Shown here one piece after another: positions 1 through 7,881 of a stretch of DNA of 36,675 nt (the stretch's first letter is position 1; every line of letters starts with the position of its first letter). Origin of the DNA: Acidobacteriota bacterium (GTDB lineage Bacteria > Acidobacteriota > Thermoanaerobaculia > UBA5066 > Gp7-AA6). The notes under the pieces are model-generated. The model was not told the DNA's origin. It did not search any database and was given only the letters and a program-made list of their open reading frames with translations. The position numbers were made by a program, and so were the translations under genes. The stretch spans positions 1 through 36,675 of the forward strand of contig QHVV01000002.1 in the NCBI GenBank assembly GCA_003222385.1, given 5' to 3'.

Positions 1-394
1 TGACGCGCGCCGAGAAGTCGGTCGTATCGCTCGTGGTCACCTGCGCCCCCGAGAGCTGCGAGGCCGCCGGCTGCTCGTTGTGCGCGCGGGTCAAGGCCGC
101 TTCGGCCAGCGGGTCGAAGATCCCCATGTTCGAGAAGAGAACGTACCGGGACGCCTCGGCGTTATAGACCGAGACGTTCAAGTCCTGGTTGTTCGCCACC
201 GCCAGAGCGACCGCCTCGGCGAGAGAGAGACGGATTCCCTGGGCGCCCGCTTCGGGCAGCGCCCGCGGGGTGCGCTCTCCCGGCCGCGAGGAAAGGACGG
301 CCGTCTCCTGCGCGATCGCGGGGAGGGAAAGGCCGAGCACTCCGGCCGCCAGAAGGACGGCACGGGCCGCCCGGACTCTCGGGAACCTCTTCAT
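1..394 (-). CDS. TolC-family outer membrane efflux protein, N-terminal part
   Basis: This is the first 131 codons of an outer-membrane channel protein; the rest lies beyond the window start. Seen: ATG preceded by AAGGAG at good spacing, a basic N-terminus, a hydrophobic core and an AIA-Q signal-peptidase site near residue 28. From about residue 52 a segment reading LSLAEAVALAVANNQDL matches the opening helix of outer membrane efflux (OEP/TolC) repeats. Known of the family: trimeric periplasm-spanning exit ducts working with RND, ABC or MFS pumps through an adaptor. It is transcribed in the same direction as the ABC ATPases upstream, across a 112-nt gap, so shared transcription is possible. 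No pump or adaptor gene is visible, so the substrate cannot be inferred. Confidence 0.8.
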   Translation of the reverse strand, partial: MKRFPRVRAARAVLLAAGVLGLSLPAIAQETAVLSSRPGERTPRALPEAGAQGIRLSLAEAVALAVANNQDLNVSVYNAEASRYVLFSNMGIFDPLAEAALTRAHNEQPAASQLSGAQVTTSDTTDFSARV

Positions 395-506
395 TCCGTT
401 ACTCCTTCGTCACCCTAACTACGCACCTCCGGCGGGAATGTTTTTCACTTCTCGCCGGAATTTACCCATCCGAAGGACGGCGAATGATAGCTCGATTCCG
501 CCGCGA

Positions 507-1505
507 TCAGGGCGCGCCGGGGGCAAGCTCGCCCGGGAAGAAACAGGCGACCCGTCGCCCGTCGGGCGTCGGGAAAAGCTTCGGCGTTTCTTCGCGACAT
601 CGTGGTCGCGCGATCGGACAGCGCGGATGAAACGCGCACCCGGACGGCGGCGAGGCGGGCGAGGGCGGCTCTCCGGAGAGCGCGATCCGCGGACGGCGGC
701 GAGCGGGATCGGTTTCCGGCGACGCCGACAGAAGCGCGGCCGTGTAGGGGTGAAGAGGACGCGCGACGATGGCCGCCGCGCTTCCCTCTTCGACGATGCG
801 GCCGAGATACATCACCGCGATGCGATCGGCCACGCGCGAAACGACGGCGAGGTCGTGCGAGATGAACAGGTACGAGAGGTGACTCTTCTCGCGAAGCTCC
901 GCCAGGAGATTCAGCACCTGCGCGGCGACGGAGACGTCGAGCGAGGAAACCGGCTCGTCGCAAACGACGAACTTGGGGCGCGTCGCGAGAGCGCGCGCGA
1001 TCGCGACCCGCTGGCGCTGTCCGCCCGACAGCTCCGCCGGAAAGCGGCGGGCGATGTCGGCGGACAGACCGACTTCCGCCAACAGCGAACCCACCCGTTC
1101 CTTGAGATCGCGGCCGCGCGCGAGGCCCTGGACGGAGAGAGGCTCGGAGACCTGCGCGCCGCACGTCATACGGGGGTTGAGCGAAGTCTGGGGATCCTGG
1201 AACACGATCTGGACGTCGCGGCGGCGCCGCGCGAGCTCCCGGCCGGAGAGAGCCAGCCAGTCCTGACCCTCGAAGAAGACGTTCCCTCCGGTCGGCTCTT
1301 CCAGCCGGACTACGAGGCGGCCAGTCGTGCTCTTTCCGCTTCCGGACTCCCCGACGAGACCGAGAGTCTCGCCGCGCTCGACGTCGAACGAGACGCCGTC
1401 GACTGCGGCAAAGGTGGCGCCGCGCCCGAAAACTCCGGCCGAGAGCGCGTAGCGCTTGGTCAGATCCCGGGCCGAAAGAAGCGGCGCGGCCGGCTCGCGG
1501 CTCAC
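507..1505 (-). CDS. Oligopeptide/dipeptide ABC transporter ATP-binding protein (OppF/DppF type)
   Basis: A 332-residue ATPase that would power peptide or nickel-type import at the inner membrane. Seen: Walker A GESGSGKS at 52-59, Q-loop Q103, signature LSGGQ at 159-163, Walker B CDEP with D183/E184, and switch histidine H217 in ISHD. The C-terminus carries the cysteine motif CAFHPRCP and two later cysteines, typical of the oligo_HPY extension of Opp/Dpp ATPases. The GTG start overlaps the stop of the preceding ATPase as GTGA, which argues for translational coupling. A reading frame extends further upstream but only as an out-of-frame shadow of that ATPase. No permease or binding-protein gene lies nearby. 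The exact substrate is unknown. Confidence 0.88.
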   Translation of the reverse strand: MSREPAAPLLSARDLTKRYALSAGVFGRGATFAAVDGVSFDVERGETLGLVGESGSGKSTTGRLVVRLEEPTGGNVFFEGQDWLALSGRELARRRRDVQIVFQDPQTSLNPRMTCGAQVSEPLSVQGLARGRDLKERVGSLLAEVGLSADIARRFPAELSGGQRQRVAIARALATRPKFVVCDEPVSSLDVSVAAQVLNLLAELREKSHLSYLFISHDLAVVSRVADRIAVMYLGRIVEEGSAAAIVARPLHPYTAALLSASPETDPARRRPRIALSGEPPSPASPPSGCAFHPRCPIARPRCREETPKLFPTPDGRRVACFFPGELAPGAP

Positions 1506-2512
1506 GAGCGCAGCCGCGGGTCGTAGAGAAAGCAGCGCGCGATGCTCTCTCCCGCCGGGTAGAGCGTGGGCTCGTCGGAGTCGCAGGGATCGAACCGCTC
1601 CGGGCACCGGGGGGCGAACGAGCACGTGCCGGCGGGACGCGACGCGAGATCCGGAACGACTCCGGGAATCGCGTCGAACCGACGGGCGGCGTTGCGAGTC
1701 CGCGCCGAGAGACGGGGCAGCGACGCGAGAAGGGCGCGCGTGTAAGGGTGGCGCGGCTCCCGGAAGAGATCCACGGCGCGGGCCTCTTCGACGACCCTTC
1801 CCGCATACATCACGATCACGCGATCGGCGTGCGTGGCGACCGTCCCGAGATCGTGCGTGATCAGGAGCAGCGTCAGTCTTCGGCCGAGCCGGAGACGATC
1901 GAGGAGCTCCAAGACCTGCGCCGCGACCGTCGCGTCGAGAGCGGTCGTCGGCTCGTCAGCCACGAGGATCGCGGGGTCCGACGCGAGAGCCATCGCGAGA
2001 AAGGCGCGCTGTTTCAAGCCACCCGAGAGGCGGTGTGGATACTCGGCCATCCCTCTCGCGGGATCGGGGAAGCCCACCTCGCGAAGGCGCTCGATCGCGA
2101 TCCGGCGGGCTTCGGAACGGGCGACCTTGCGGTGCGCCCGGACCGCTTCGACGATCTGGGCCCCCACGGTCGCGACCGGATCGAACGCGCTCGCCGGCTC
2201 CTGGAAGACGAGCGCGATCTCTTTGCCGCGCACGCGCCGCCACTCTTCCGCGCTCGAGCCGACCAGCTCGCGCCCGCCGATCGAGATCGAGCCGGACACG
2301 CGGGCGCCCTCGGGGGCGAGGCCGAGAAGCGCTCGGGCGAGCAGAGTCTTTCCGCAGCCGCTCTCCCCGACGACCGCGAGCGACTCCCCCGCCGCGAGAT
2401 CGAAGTCGACGCCGTCGACCGCGGCCACCCGGCGGCCGCCGATCGGGACCTCCACGCGAAGGTCCCGCACGGAAAGGAGAGCCGCTGGTTCCGACGCGCG
2501 GCTGAGAATCAG
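1502..2512 (-). CDS. Oligopeptide/dipeptide ABC transporter ATP-binding protein (OppD/DppD type), probable CTG start
   Basis: Partner ATPase of the downstream OppF-type protein, about 336 residues. Seen: Walker A GESGCGKT near 49-56, FQEP Q-loop, signature LSGGLKQ, Walker B VADEP, ITHD switch, and the C-terminal cysteine motif CSFAPRCP followed by two cysteines. The start is unusual: homology requires the protein to begin just before LLSVRDL, but no ATG, GTG or TTG exists there in frame. The first plausible codon is CTG at 2512-2510, overlapping the TPR gene's TGA as CTGA; the next codon, ATT, is an alternative. A GTG at the V of SVRDL would cut into the first beta strand. The ATPase identity is firm, the start is not. 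Confidence 0.82.
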   Translation of the reverse strand: MILSRASEPAALLSVRDLRVEVPIGGRRVAAVDGVDFDLAAGESLAVVGESGCGKTLLARALLGLAPEGARVSGSISIGGRELVGSSAEEWRRVRGKEIALVFQEPASAFDPVATVGAQIVEAVRAHRKVARSEARRIAIERLREVGFPDPARGMAEYPHRLSGGLKQRAFLAMALASDPAILVADEPTTALDATVAAQVLELLDRLRLGRRLTLLLITHDLGTVATHADRVIVMYAGRVVEEARAVDLFREPRHPYTRALLASLPRLSARTRNAARRFDAIPGVVPDLASRPAGTCSFAPRCPERFDPCDSDEPTLYPAGESIARCFLYDPRLRS

Positions 2513-4899
2513 TGGACCGACTCGCGTGAGTTCTTCCTCGCTTCCTCGAGGTCGCGCACGCGCTCGACGACGTCCCGGTAGTTCGTGTTGATGCCGTAGA
2601 CCTCCAGGAACGTGGAGTACGCGAGGTTCATGTCGCCGGTGTCCTGGTAAACCTTCGCCAGGTCGTAGAGCAGCCCGGCCGTATCGGTCTCGCGGATCCC
2701 GGGGGTCGCGAGCCCCTTTCCATACCACTTGATCGCCAGCTGGGGCATTCCCTTTTCCAGGAAGCAGAGCCCGAGAAGGCTGCAGCACTCGACCGTGAGC
2801 GCCGGCGCCTTGCTCGCAAGCTGAAACTCGCCGATCGCCTCGTCCAAGAGACCCATCTCCTTGTATGCGATCCCGAGGTTGTAGTGCGTTTCGTAGTCCT
2901 CCGCGGAAAGCTGCTGCTCGACGCCCTTGCGGAATTCGCGAAAGATCTCCTGGAGCGAAGCTTCGTCCTGCGTTCCCGAGAGATCCGGCGCGGCCGGAGG
3001 CGCCGCCGTCTCTTCGGTCAGCTCTCGTTCGAGCTCCTCGGCGAGGTTGAAGAACTGTTGCTCGTCCGCGAACAGGTTGTCGTCCTCCACCACCGGAACG
3101 GCCGGCCTCGAAGGTCGCGCCGGCTCGGACGTCGCGCGCTGCATCTTTTCCTGGATCACCGATCGCAGCTCCGGCGCGAGGACCCCGAATCCGGAATCGG
3201 CCGGACCATGCGGAGTCAACCGGGCCCCGGAGGCGTCCAGCCACGGCGAGGCCGGTTGAGGCAGCGGGGCCGGGACCTCCCCCGGCTCGCCGAAGGAATC
3301 GAAGGCGACGGGCGCTGCGATCGGCTGCGCCGCCGGAGCCGGAAGGACGTCGAACTCGTCGAACTCCACCTCGATGGCGGGAGAGGGCGATGCGGGCGAG
3401 GCGGGCGGCGCCGGCCGGACCCGCTCGGGACGCACGGCGGTCGACAGTCCCAGCCGCGCGAAGAGCGCGGCGGCGAGGGTGTCCTGTCCCCGCCGGCGAT
3501 AGGCTTCGGCCAGCGATTCCGCCTCGCGCGGAGCCGCCGGGTTGCCGATTTCGGCCATCAGCTCGACCAGGCGCTCCCGGACAGCGAGGTCCGCGGGCTG
3601 CCGGCGCGAGAGGGCCAGGAGGCGCTCGATCGCGCGATCCTGCAAGCCATATCGAGCGAGGATGTCGGCTTCCTGGAGGGCCGCCTGCGTGTCGTCGGCA
3701 ATCGTCTCGGCGGACGACGGCTCGGCGACGGCCGGCCCCGCCGGAGCAATCTCGGCGAGCCGCGACAGGGCCTCGGCGTGGGCCGGATCGGCGATGAGAA
3801 TACGACGGTAATGCTGGGCCGCGGAGAACGGGTCGCCGCGTCCCTCGGCTTCCCGCGCCAGCGTCAGCCGCACCGAGATAGACTCGGCCGCGTCCCCTTC
3901 GGCCTCGGAGAGCTCGGCCATCTTTTCCAGAGTTCCCCGGTGCTTGGGAAACCGCTCCAGGATCGGCCGCAGATGCCCGACGGCGAGCTCGAAGTCTCTC
4001 GCGGAAGCCGCGGCATCCACGAGCGGGGAAACCGTCTCGAAAGCCGCGTCAGCCCCGCCCTCGTCCAGTCGGATCCGTGCGAGCAGGAGCCGGCCGGCCT
4101 CGTTGTCGGGTTCGAGACCGAGGGCTTCTTCGGCGGCTGCGGCGGCCGCGCCCCGGTCGCCCGCGGCGAGGTTCGCTTCTGCGAGCAGGATCCGGGTCTC
4201 GGCCGTGCGCGGAGCAGCGGAGAGCGCCGAGATCGCCGAGGCGACGTCGTTCGAGGCGAGATGGGAGCGGATCACCTGCATCCGCGCGGCCGAGTCGTCC
4301 GGGTCGAGATCGAGCGCCTTGCGGAAGAAGGTCATGGCTTCTTCGTGGGCGCCGCGTCGCTGGAGCATCGTCGCGATTGCGTCGTAGCGCGCGACCGCCT
4401 GAGCCGTCTGACCCGCGACGCGCTGCAGGTCGGCGAGACGAGCCTGGATCTTCAGGTCGGTGGGGTCGAGCGCCGCCATGCTCGAGAAGGCGCCGATCGC
4501 GCTCTTCAGGTCGTTCTTTTTCAGCCACTGCTCGGCCAGCGTCGAGTAGTGGCTGCGGGCGTCCTGCGTGAGCCCCTGTTTCGTGTACAGCCCCGCCAGC
4601 CGCTCGTACACGTCGAGCCGGGTCGGGTCGATCTTGTTGATTTTTTTGTAGATCGCGATCGCCTTCAGGAAGAAGCCGTCGGCGGAGTACGAGTCGGCGA
4701 TCCGCGCGAAGTGGCCGATCGCGTCGGCGGGGCGGCCCATCCGGACGCACAGGTCGCCCGCCTTGTTCAGGGCGAAGACGTCCTTGGGGTTGTCGTCCAA
4801 GACCCGCAGATAGTCCTTCAGCGCCTGGTCGAGCCTTCCCCGCGACAGGTTCTTCTCGGCGGATTGGACGATCCGGTCGCGTGTACCGGACATTGGCAC
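2509..4899 (-). CDS. Large tetratricopeptide-repeat protein
   Basis: A 796-residue TPR scaffold protein. Seen: the N-terminal half is made of successive TPR units (for example ALKDYLRVLDDNPKDVFALN, then AIAIYKKINKIDPTRLDVYE). A middle stretch around residues 490-620 is rich in Pro and Ala and looks disordered, and a second short TPR block follows (AEDYETHYNLGIAYKEMGLL and after). No signal peptide or membrane segment is visible, so it is probably cytoplasmic. The first start is GTG; an ATG two codons later at 4893 is equally likely. It lies 7 nt after rnhB and overlaps the OppD-type gene, so it belongs to the same transcript. TPRs mediate protein contacts; the partner is unknown. Confidence 0.8.
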   Translation of the reverse strand: MPMSGTRDRIVQSAEKNLSRGRLDQALKDYLRVLDDNPKDVFALNKAGDLCVRMGRPADAIGHFARIADSYSADGFFLKAIAIYKKINKIDPTRLDVYERLAGLYTKQGLTQDARSHYSTLAEQWLKKNDLKSAIGAFSSMAALDPTDLKIQARLADLQRVAGQTAQAVARYDAIATMLQRRGAHEEAMTFFRKALDLDPDDSAARMQVIRSHLASNDVASAISALSAAPRTAETRILLAEANLAAGDRGAAAAAAEEALGLEPDNEAGRLLLARIRLDEGGADAAFETVSPLVDAAASARDFELAVGHLRPILERFPKHRGTLEKMAELSEAEGDAAESISVRLTLAREAEGRGDPFSAAQHYRRILIADPAHAEALSRLAEIAPAGPAVAEPSSAETIADDTQAALQEADILARYGLQDRAIERLLALSRRQPADLAVRERLVELMAEIGNPAAPREAESLAEAYRRRGQDTLAAALFARLGLSTAVRPERVRPAPPASPASPSPAIEVEFDEFDVLPAPAAQPIAAPVAFDSFGEPGEVPAPLPQPASPWLDASGARLTPHGPADSGFGVLAPELRSVIQEKMQRATSEPARPSRPAVPVVEDDNLFADEQQFFNLAEELERELTEETAAPPAAPDLSGTQDEASLQEIFREFRKGVEQQLSAEDYETHYNLGIAYKEMGLLDEAIGEFQLASKAPALTVECCSLLGLCFLEKGMPQLAIKWYGKGLATPGIRETDTAGLLYDLAKVYQDTGDMNLAYSTFLEVYGINTNYRDVVERVRDLEEARKNSRESVH

Positions 4900-4906
4900 C
4901 GAGATT

Positions 4907-5623
4907 TTAACCGGTCGAGTGGAGTTTCCCGGCGCGAGAGGACCGGGAAGACGGGATCAGGGGCTCGGGCTCGCCGGCTCCCGGCACCACTCCGTGGTAG
5001 CTCAAACGGTGCTCCGGGCAGGGACCGTGGATCGAAAGCGCGTGGCAGTGCTCCGCGGTTCCGTACCCTTTGTGGTGCTCGAACCCGTAGGCCGGAAACC
5101 GCCCGCCCAGCTCGTTCAGGATCCGATCGCGCGCGACTTTCGCGACGATCGAAGCCGCGGCCACCGAGGAGCAGAGAGCGTCACCGTGCACGATCGGCAG
5201 CTGCGGGAGGCGGACCCCCGGAAGCGAGACCGCGTCCAGCAACAGTGCATCGGGGGGCGGATCGAGAGCGAGAATCGCCAACCGCATCGCCGCGAGGCTC
5301 GCGCGCAGGATGTCGCGCAGGTCGATCTCGGCCGCGCTGACGACGCCGACTCCGACGGCGATTGCGTAGCTCCGGATCGCCGGCTCCAGCCGTTCACGGG
5401 AGGGCGCGTCCAGGCGCTTGGAGTCGTCGAGTCCGACGAGAAGACATCCCGCCGGCAGTATGACCGCCGCCGCGACGACCGGGCCGGCGAGCGCGCCGCG
5501 ACCCGCTTCGTCCACTCCTGCCACCCGGAGGTAGCCGCGCCGCTGGAGCTCCTGTTCCGCCTTTCCGAGCTCCCGCAGCCGACCGAGCTCCGCGAAAAGA
5601 GTCGAGAGCGGGTCGGGCTTCAT
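4907..5623 (-). CDS. rnhB: Ribonuclease HII
   Basis: Cleaves the RNA strand of RNA-DNA hybrids and initiates removal of single ribonucleotides from DNA. Seen: the VDEAGRG motif at 37-43 gives catalytic D38 and E39; the remaining acidic residues are D130 (LLLDAV) and D148 (VHGD), whose 18-residue spacing matches the family. The SIVAKVARD block and the late HHKGYGT segment are also characteristic. At 238 residues it has the usual length plus a short polar C-terminal tail. The ATG is preceded by GGAGAG. Its position between rplS and further genes of the translation operon is common in bacteria. Confidence 0.95.
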   Translation of the reverse strand: MKPDPLSTLFAELGRLRELGKAEQELQRRGYLRVAGVDEAGRGALAGPVVAAAVILPAGCLLVGLDDSKRLDAPSRERLEPAIRSYAIAVGVGVVSAAEIDLRDILRASLAAMRLAILALDPPPDALLLDAVSLPGVRLPQLPIVHGDALCSSVAAASIVAKVARDRILNELGGRFPAYGFEHHKGYGTAEHCHALSIHGPCPEHRLSYHGVVPGAGEPEPLIPSSRSSRAGKLHSTG

Positions 5624-5681
5624 GCTCTCCGCATTCTGCCAGCGCGGAGCGAACTCGGAAACCGAAATCGCGAATCGGGAA

Positions 5682-6032
5682 TTATTCGGTGCGCTTCTCG
5701 CCGATCCGCGCGGCCTTGCCCTTGCGTTCGCGAAGATAGTAGAGCTTGGCGCGCCGGACGGCGCCCCTGCGGTCCACCTCGATCTTGTCGATGACGGGAG
5801 AATGAAGCGGAAACACTCTTTCGACGCCGATTCCGCTCGAGATCTTCCGCACCGTGAACGTCTCGCGCGCTCCGCCGCCGCGCCGGGCGATCACGACTCC
5901 GGCGAAGATCTGGATCCGTTCCTTTTCCCCCTCGCGAACTTTCACGTGCACCCGGACGGAGTCCCCGGGAGAGAAGTCGGGCAAGTCCTTGCGCAGGGAT
6001 GGCTTTTCCACGTCCAGCAGGATGTCGGTCAT
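5682..6032 (-). CDS. rplS: 50S ribosomal protein L19
   Basis: Ribosomal protein at the 30S-50S interface. Seen: 116 residues, the usual size, with the family blocks [32 protein letters not shown] and the C-terminal [18 protein letters not shown]. The ATG follows AAAGAGG at suitable spacing. It lies downstream of trmD across a 65-nt gap that is larger than other gaps in this operon and contains a TATAAT hexamer, so rplS may have its own promoter besides readthrough. The order rpsP-(khpA)-rimM-trmD-rplS is a widely conserved translation operon. Confidence 0.97.
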   Translation of the reverse strand: MTDILLDVEKPSLRKDLPDFSPGDSVRVHVKVREGEKERIQIFAGVVIARRGGGARETFTVRKISSGIGVERVFPLHSPVIDKIEVDRRGAVRRAKLYYLRERKGKAARIGEKRTE

Positions 6033-6086
6033 CGAAAACCTCTTTCGAAACTCCGGCTTCGTCAGCCAGGATCAGCGGGATCGCGG

Positions 6087-6092
6087 ATTATA
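6087..6092 (-). promoter_or_regulatory. Possible internal -10 element for rplS
   Basis: A perfect TATAAT on the minus strand lies 54 nt upstream of the rplS ATG, in the only sizeable gap between trmD and rplS. No good -35 hexamer is seen 16-18 nt upstream, so this is a candidate only. Confidence 0.4.
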
Positions 6093-6097
6093 CAGGA

Positions 6098-6814
6098 TCA
6101 CTCCTCCGCTTCCCCCGGCTCCTCGGGCCGCCGCTCGAGGAGGTCCGGACGGCGCTCGCGGGTGCGGGCGAGGGCGCGGGCGCGCCGCCAGCGGAGAATC
6201 TTCGCGTGATCTCCGGAGACGAGGGGATCGGGGACGGCCAGGCCGCGGAACTCCCTCGGCCGCGTGTAGTGTGGGTAGTCGAGCCGATCGCGCGCGAAGG
6301 ATTCCTGCTCCACCGACTCCGAGGAGCCGACGACACCCGGCACGAGCCGTGAGATCGCTTCGGTGACCGCGAGAGCGGCCGACTCCCCTCCGGGAAGGAC
6401 GAAGTCGCCCAGAGAAATCTCCTCGTCGAAGAGCGCAAGCTCCCGCGCTCGCTCGTCGATCCCTTCGTACCGGCCGCAGATGAGCAGGATCCGTTCGCGC
6501 GCCGCGAGCTCCTCGACCGCTCTCTGGTCGAGCCTCCGGGCGTCGGGGGACAACAGAATGGTCCAGGCCCGTGGGAGCGACTCCGCGTCCCGGCGCGCTT
6601 CGATCGCGGCCGCGAGGACGGGCGCCATCATCACCATTCCGGCGCCGCCGCCATACGGCTCGTCGTCGACCTTGCGGTGCCGGCCTTCCGCGAACGACCG
6701 GAGGTCGATGACGGTGACCTCGAGTAAGCCGGCGTCGATCGCCTTGCCGAGAAGGCTCTCGCGGAGCGGCGAGGCGAAGTAGCCCGGAAAAATCGTGAGG
6801 ATCTCGATCTTCAC
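6098..6814 (-). CDS. trmD: tRNA (guanine-N1)-methyltransferase TrmD
   Basis: Methylates G37 of tRNAs reading CNN codons, which prevents +1 frameshifting; it is normally essential. Seen: the N-terminus MKIEILTIFPGYF, the DDEPYGGGAGMVMM loop that binds tRNA and SAM, the knot segment ILLICGRYEGIDERARE, and the ISLGDFVLPGGESAALAV block. These are the SPOUT trefoil-knot signatures of TrmD. The length of 238 residues is typical, though the C-terminus ends in a short Arg/Glu-rich tail. It starts 4 nt after the rimM stop, consistent with one polycistronic message. Confidence 0.96.
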   Translation of the reverse strand: MKIEILTIFPGYFASPLRESLLGKAIDAGLLEVTVIDLRSFAEGRHRKVDDEPYGGGAGMVMMAPVLAAAIEARRDAESLPRAWTILLSPDARRLDQRAVEELAARERILLICGRYEGIDERARELALFDEEISLGDFVLPGGESAALAVTEAISRLVPGVVGSSESVEQESFARDRLDYPHYTRPREFRGLAVPDPLVSGDHAKILRWRRARALARTRERRPDLLERRPEEPGEAEE

Positions 6815-6818
6815 GGCT

Positions 6819-7322
6819 TCAGAGGTCCATCAGACCCGCCGGCGGATCGAGAACGATTCGCTTCTCTTCCCGCTCGACGGAGACCACGATCGGCCGGACG
6901 AACGGCACCGGAACCGGCTCGGAACGGCCGGTGTCGACGTAGAGCATCGCGCCTCCCGCCGTCTGCGCCACACTCCGCGCCTTTCCCAGAACGCGCCCCG
7001 CCCGGTCTTCGCAGCGCCAGCCCTCGACCTCGTGCCCGTAATAGAAGTCCTCGGGAGGCGGGATTGCGTCTTCGTCGGAGACCCAGAGCTCTCCCCCCGC
7101 GAGCGAGCGGGCGTCCGAAGCCCGTTCGACCCCTTCGAACCGGATCAGGATCCGCGCCCCGTGGGGACGAGCCGTGACGACCGAGACGGCGCGTTCGACT
7201 TCCTCGCGTCGCCAGAGGAAGCGGGCGCCGGCCGCGAAGCGTTCGAGAAAGTCGGTCGCGGGCTCGACCGAGACTTCGCCCCCGGTTCCGTGAGGCCGGC
7301 GGACGATTCCGACGAGGATCAG
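6819..7322 (-). CDS. rimM: Ribosome maturation factor RimM, probable CTG start
   Basis: Assists maturation of the 30S head by binding S19. Seen: an N-terminal ILVGIVRRPHGTGGEV block, the YYGHEVEGW segment and a C-terminal PRC-barrel with PVPFVRPIVVSV, as expected for about 167 residues. The start is non-standard. The protein must begin at or just before ILVGIV, and no in-frame ATG, GTG or TTG is present until far inside the khpA gene in another frame. CTG at 7322-7320 overlaps the khpA stop as CTGA; ATC just after it is an alternative. The identity is firm; the start is inferred from homology and gene overlap. Confidence 0.88.
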   Translation of the reverse strand: MILVGIVRRPHGTGGEVSVEPATDFLERFAAGARFLWRREEVERAVSVVTARPHGARILIRFEGVERASDARSLAGGELWVSDEDAIPPPEDFYYGHEVEGWRCEDRAGRVLGKARSVAQTAGGAMLYVDTGRSEPVPVPFVRPIVVSVEREEKRIVLDPPAGLMDL

Positions 7323-7549
7323 TCCCGCACGCGCACCGTCACGCGCTTGCCCCGGGCCGCCGCGGCGGCGCCGACGAACGCGCGGATCGCACGGACAGTC
7401 CGGCCGTCGCGGCCGATCAGTCGGCCGCGCTCCGGCTCCGGAACGGAGATCTCGTAGACGAGCGTGTGCCCTTCGACGCCCTCGGTCACCCGCGCCTCGT
7501 CCGGGCGGTCGGAGAGACGCCGGACGATCGTCTCGATCAGGCGGCGCAT
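7319..7549 (-). CDS. khpA: KH-domain RNA-binding protein KhpA
   Basis: Small RNA chaperone of the KhpA (YlqC) family. Seen: 76 residues with one KH domain; the GxxG loop is GRDG at 46-49, preceded by PERGRLI and followed by TVRAIRAFVGAAAA. It sits between rpsP and rimM, the usual place for this gene in many phyla. In other bacteria KhpA pairs with KhpB (Jag) and influences cell-division and envelope genes; that is family knowledge, not shown here. Start: ATG 17 nt after rpsP. Confidence 0.93.
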   Translation of the reverse strand: MRRLIETIVRRLSDRPDEARVTEGVEGHTLVYEISVPEPERGRLIGRDGRTVRAIRAFVGAAAAARGKRVTVRVRD

Positions 7550-7565
7550 GCAACCTCGATCGGGG

Positions 7566-7817
7566 TCACGACGCCTTGCTCTCCGGCTCTCCGCCGGCGA
7601 GAAGCGCTCGAACGGTCGGCGAGACGTTCGCGCCGCGTCCGATCCAGTAGCGGGCGCGTTCCCGGTCGAACGAAAGCACGGTCGGATCGCGAATCGGGTC
7701 GTACGCGCCGAGCTCTTCGAGCACCTGGGCGCGCGCGGTCGATCGCGAGTCCGAGACCACGATTCGATAATGCGGACGGTTGCGGGCGCCCATGCGCCGC
7801 AGTCGGATTTTCAGCAT
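7566..7817 (-). CDS. rpsP: 30S ribosomal protein S16
   Basis: Ribosomal protein needed for early 30S assembly. Seen: MLKIRLRRMGARNRPHYRIV at the start, then SRSTARAQVLEELGAYDP, and the RYWIGRGANVSPTVRALL block. I chose the ATG at 7817, preceded by AAAGGAA, because it gives the universal MLKIRL start; an in-frame start nine codons upstream would add residues not found in the family. The resulting 83 residues are of normal length. First ribosomal gene downstream of ffh in this operon. Confidence 0.95.
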   Translation of the reverse strand: MLKIRLRRMGARNRPHYRIVVSDSRSTARAQVLEELGAYDPIRDPTVLSFDRERARYWIGRGANVSPTVRALLAGGEPESKAS

Positions 7818-7881
7818 GACGGTTCCTTTCTGCGAGTCGGTCACATTCTAGTGTGTGGGGCTCCGGTCCTACCTGGAATAC

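Noticed and set aside
428-459. Inverted repeat TCCGGCG / CGCCGGA with an 18-nt loop between the ABC ATPase and the TolC-type gene
   Set aside because: Long loop and no T-run on either strand, so it is not supported as a terminator. It may be chance in GC-rich DNA; nothing else is seen in this 112-nt gap.
189-1526. Long plus-strand open frame of 445 codons opposite the OppF-type gene
   Set aside because: It is an antisense shadow; composition is Arg/Gly-rich with no domain, and the minus strand carries a full ABC ATPase.
2884-5340. 818-codon plus-strand open frame opposite the TPR and rnhB genes
   Set aside because: Shadow frame caused by high GC; both minus-strand genes have clear domains.
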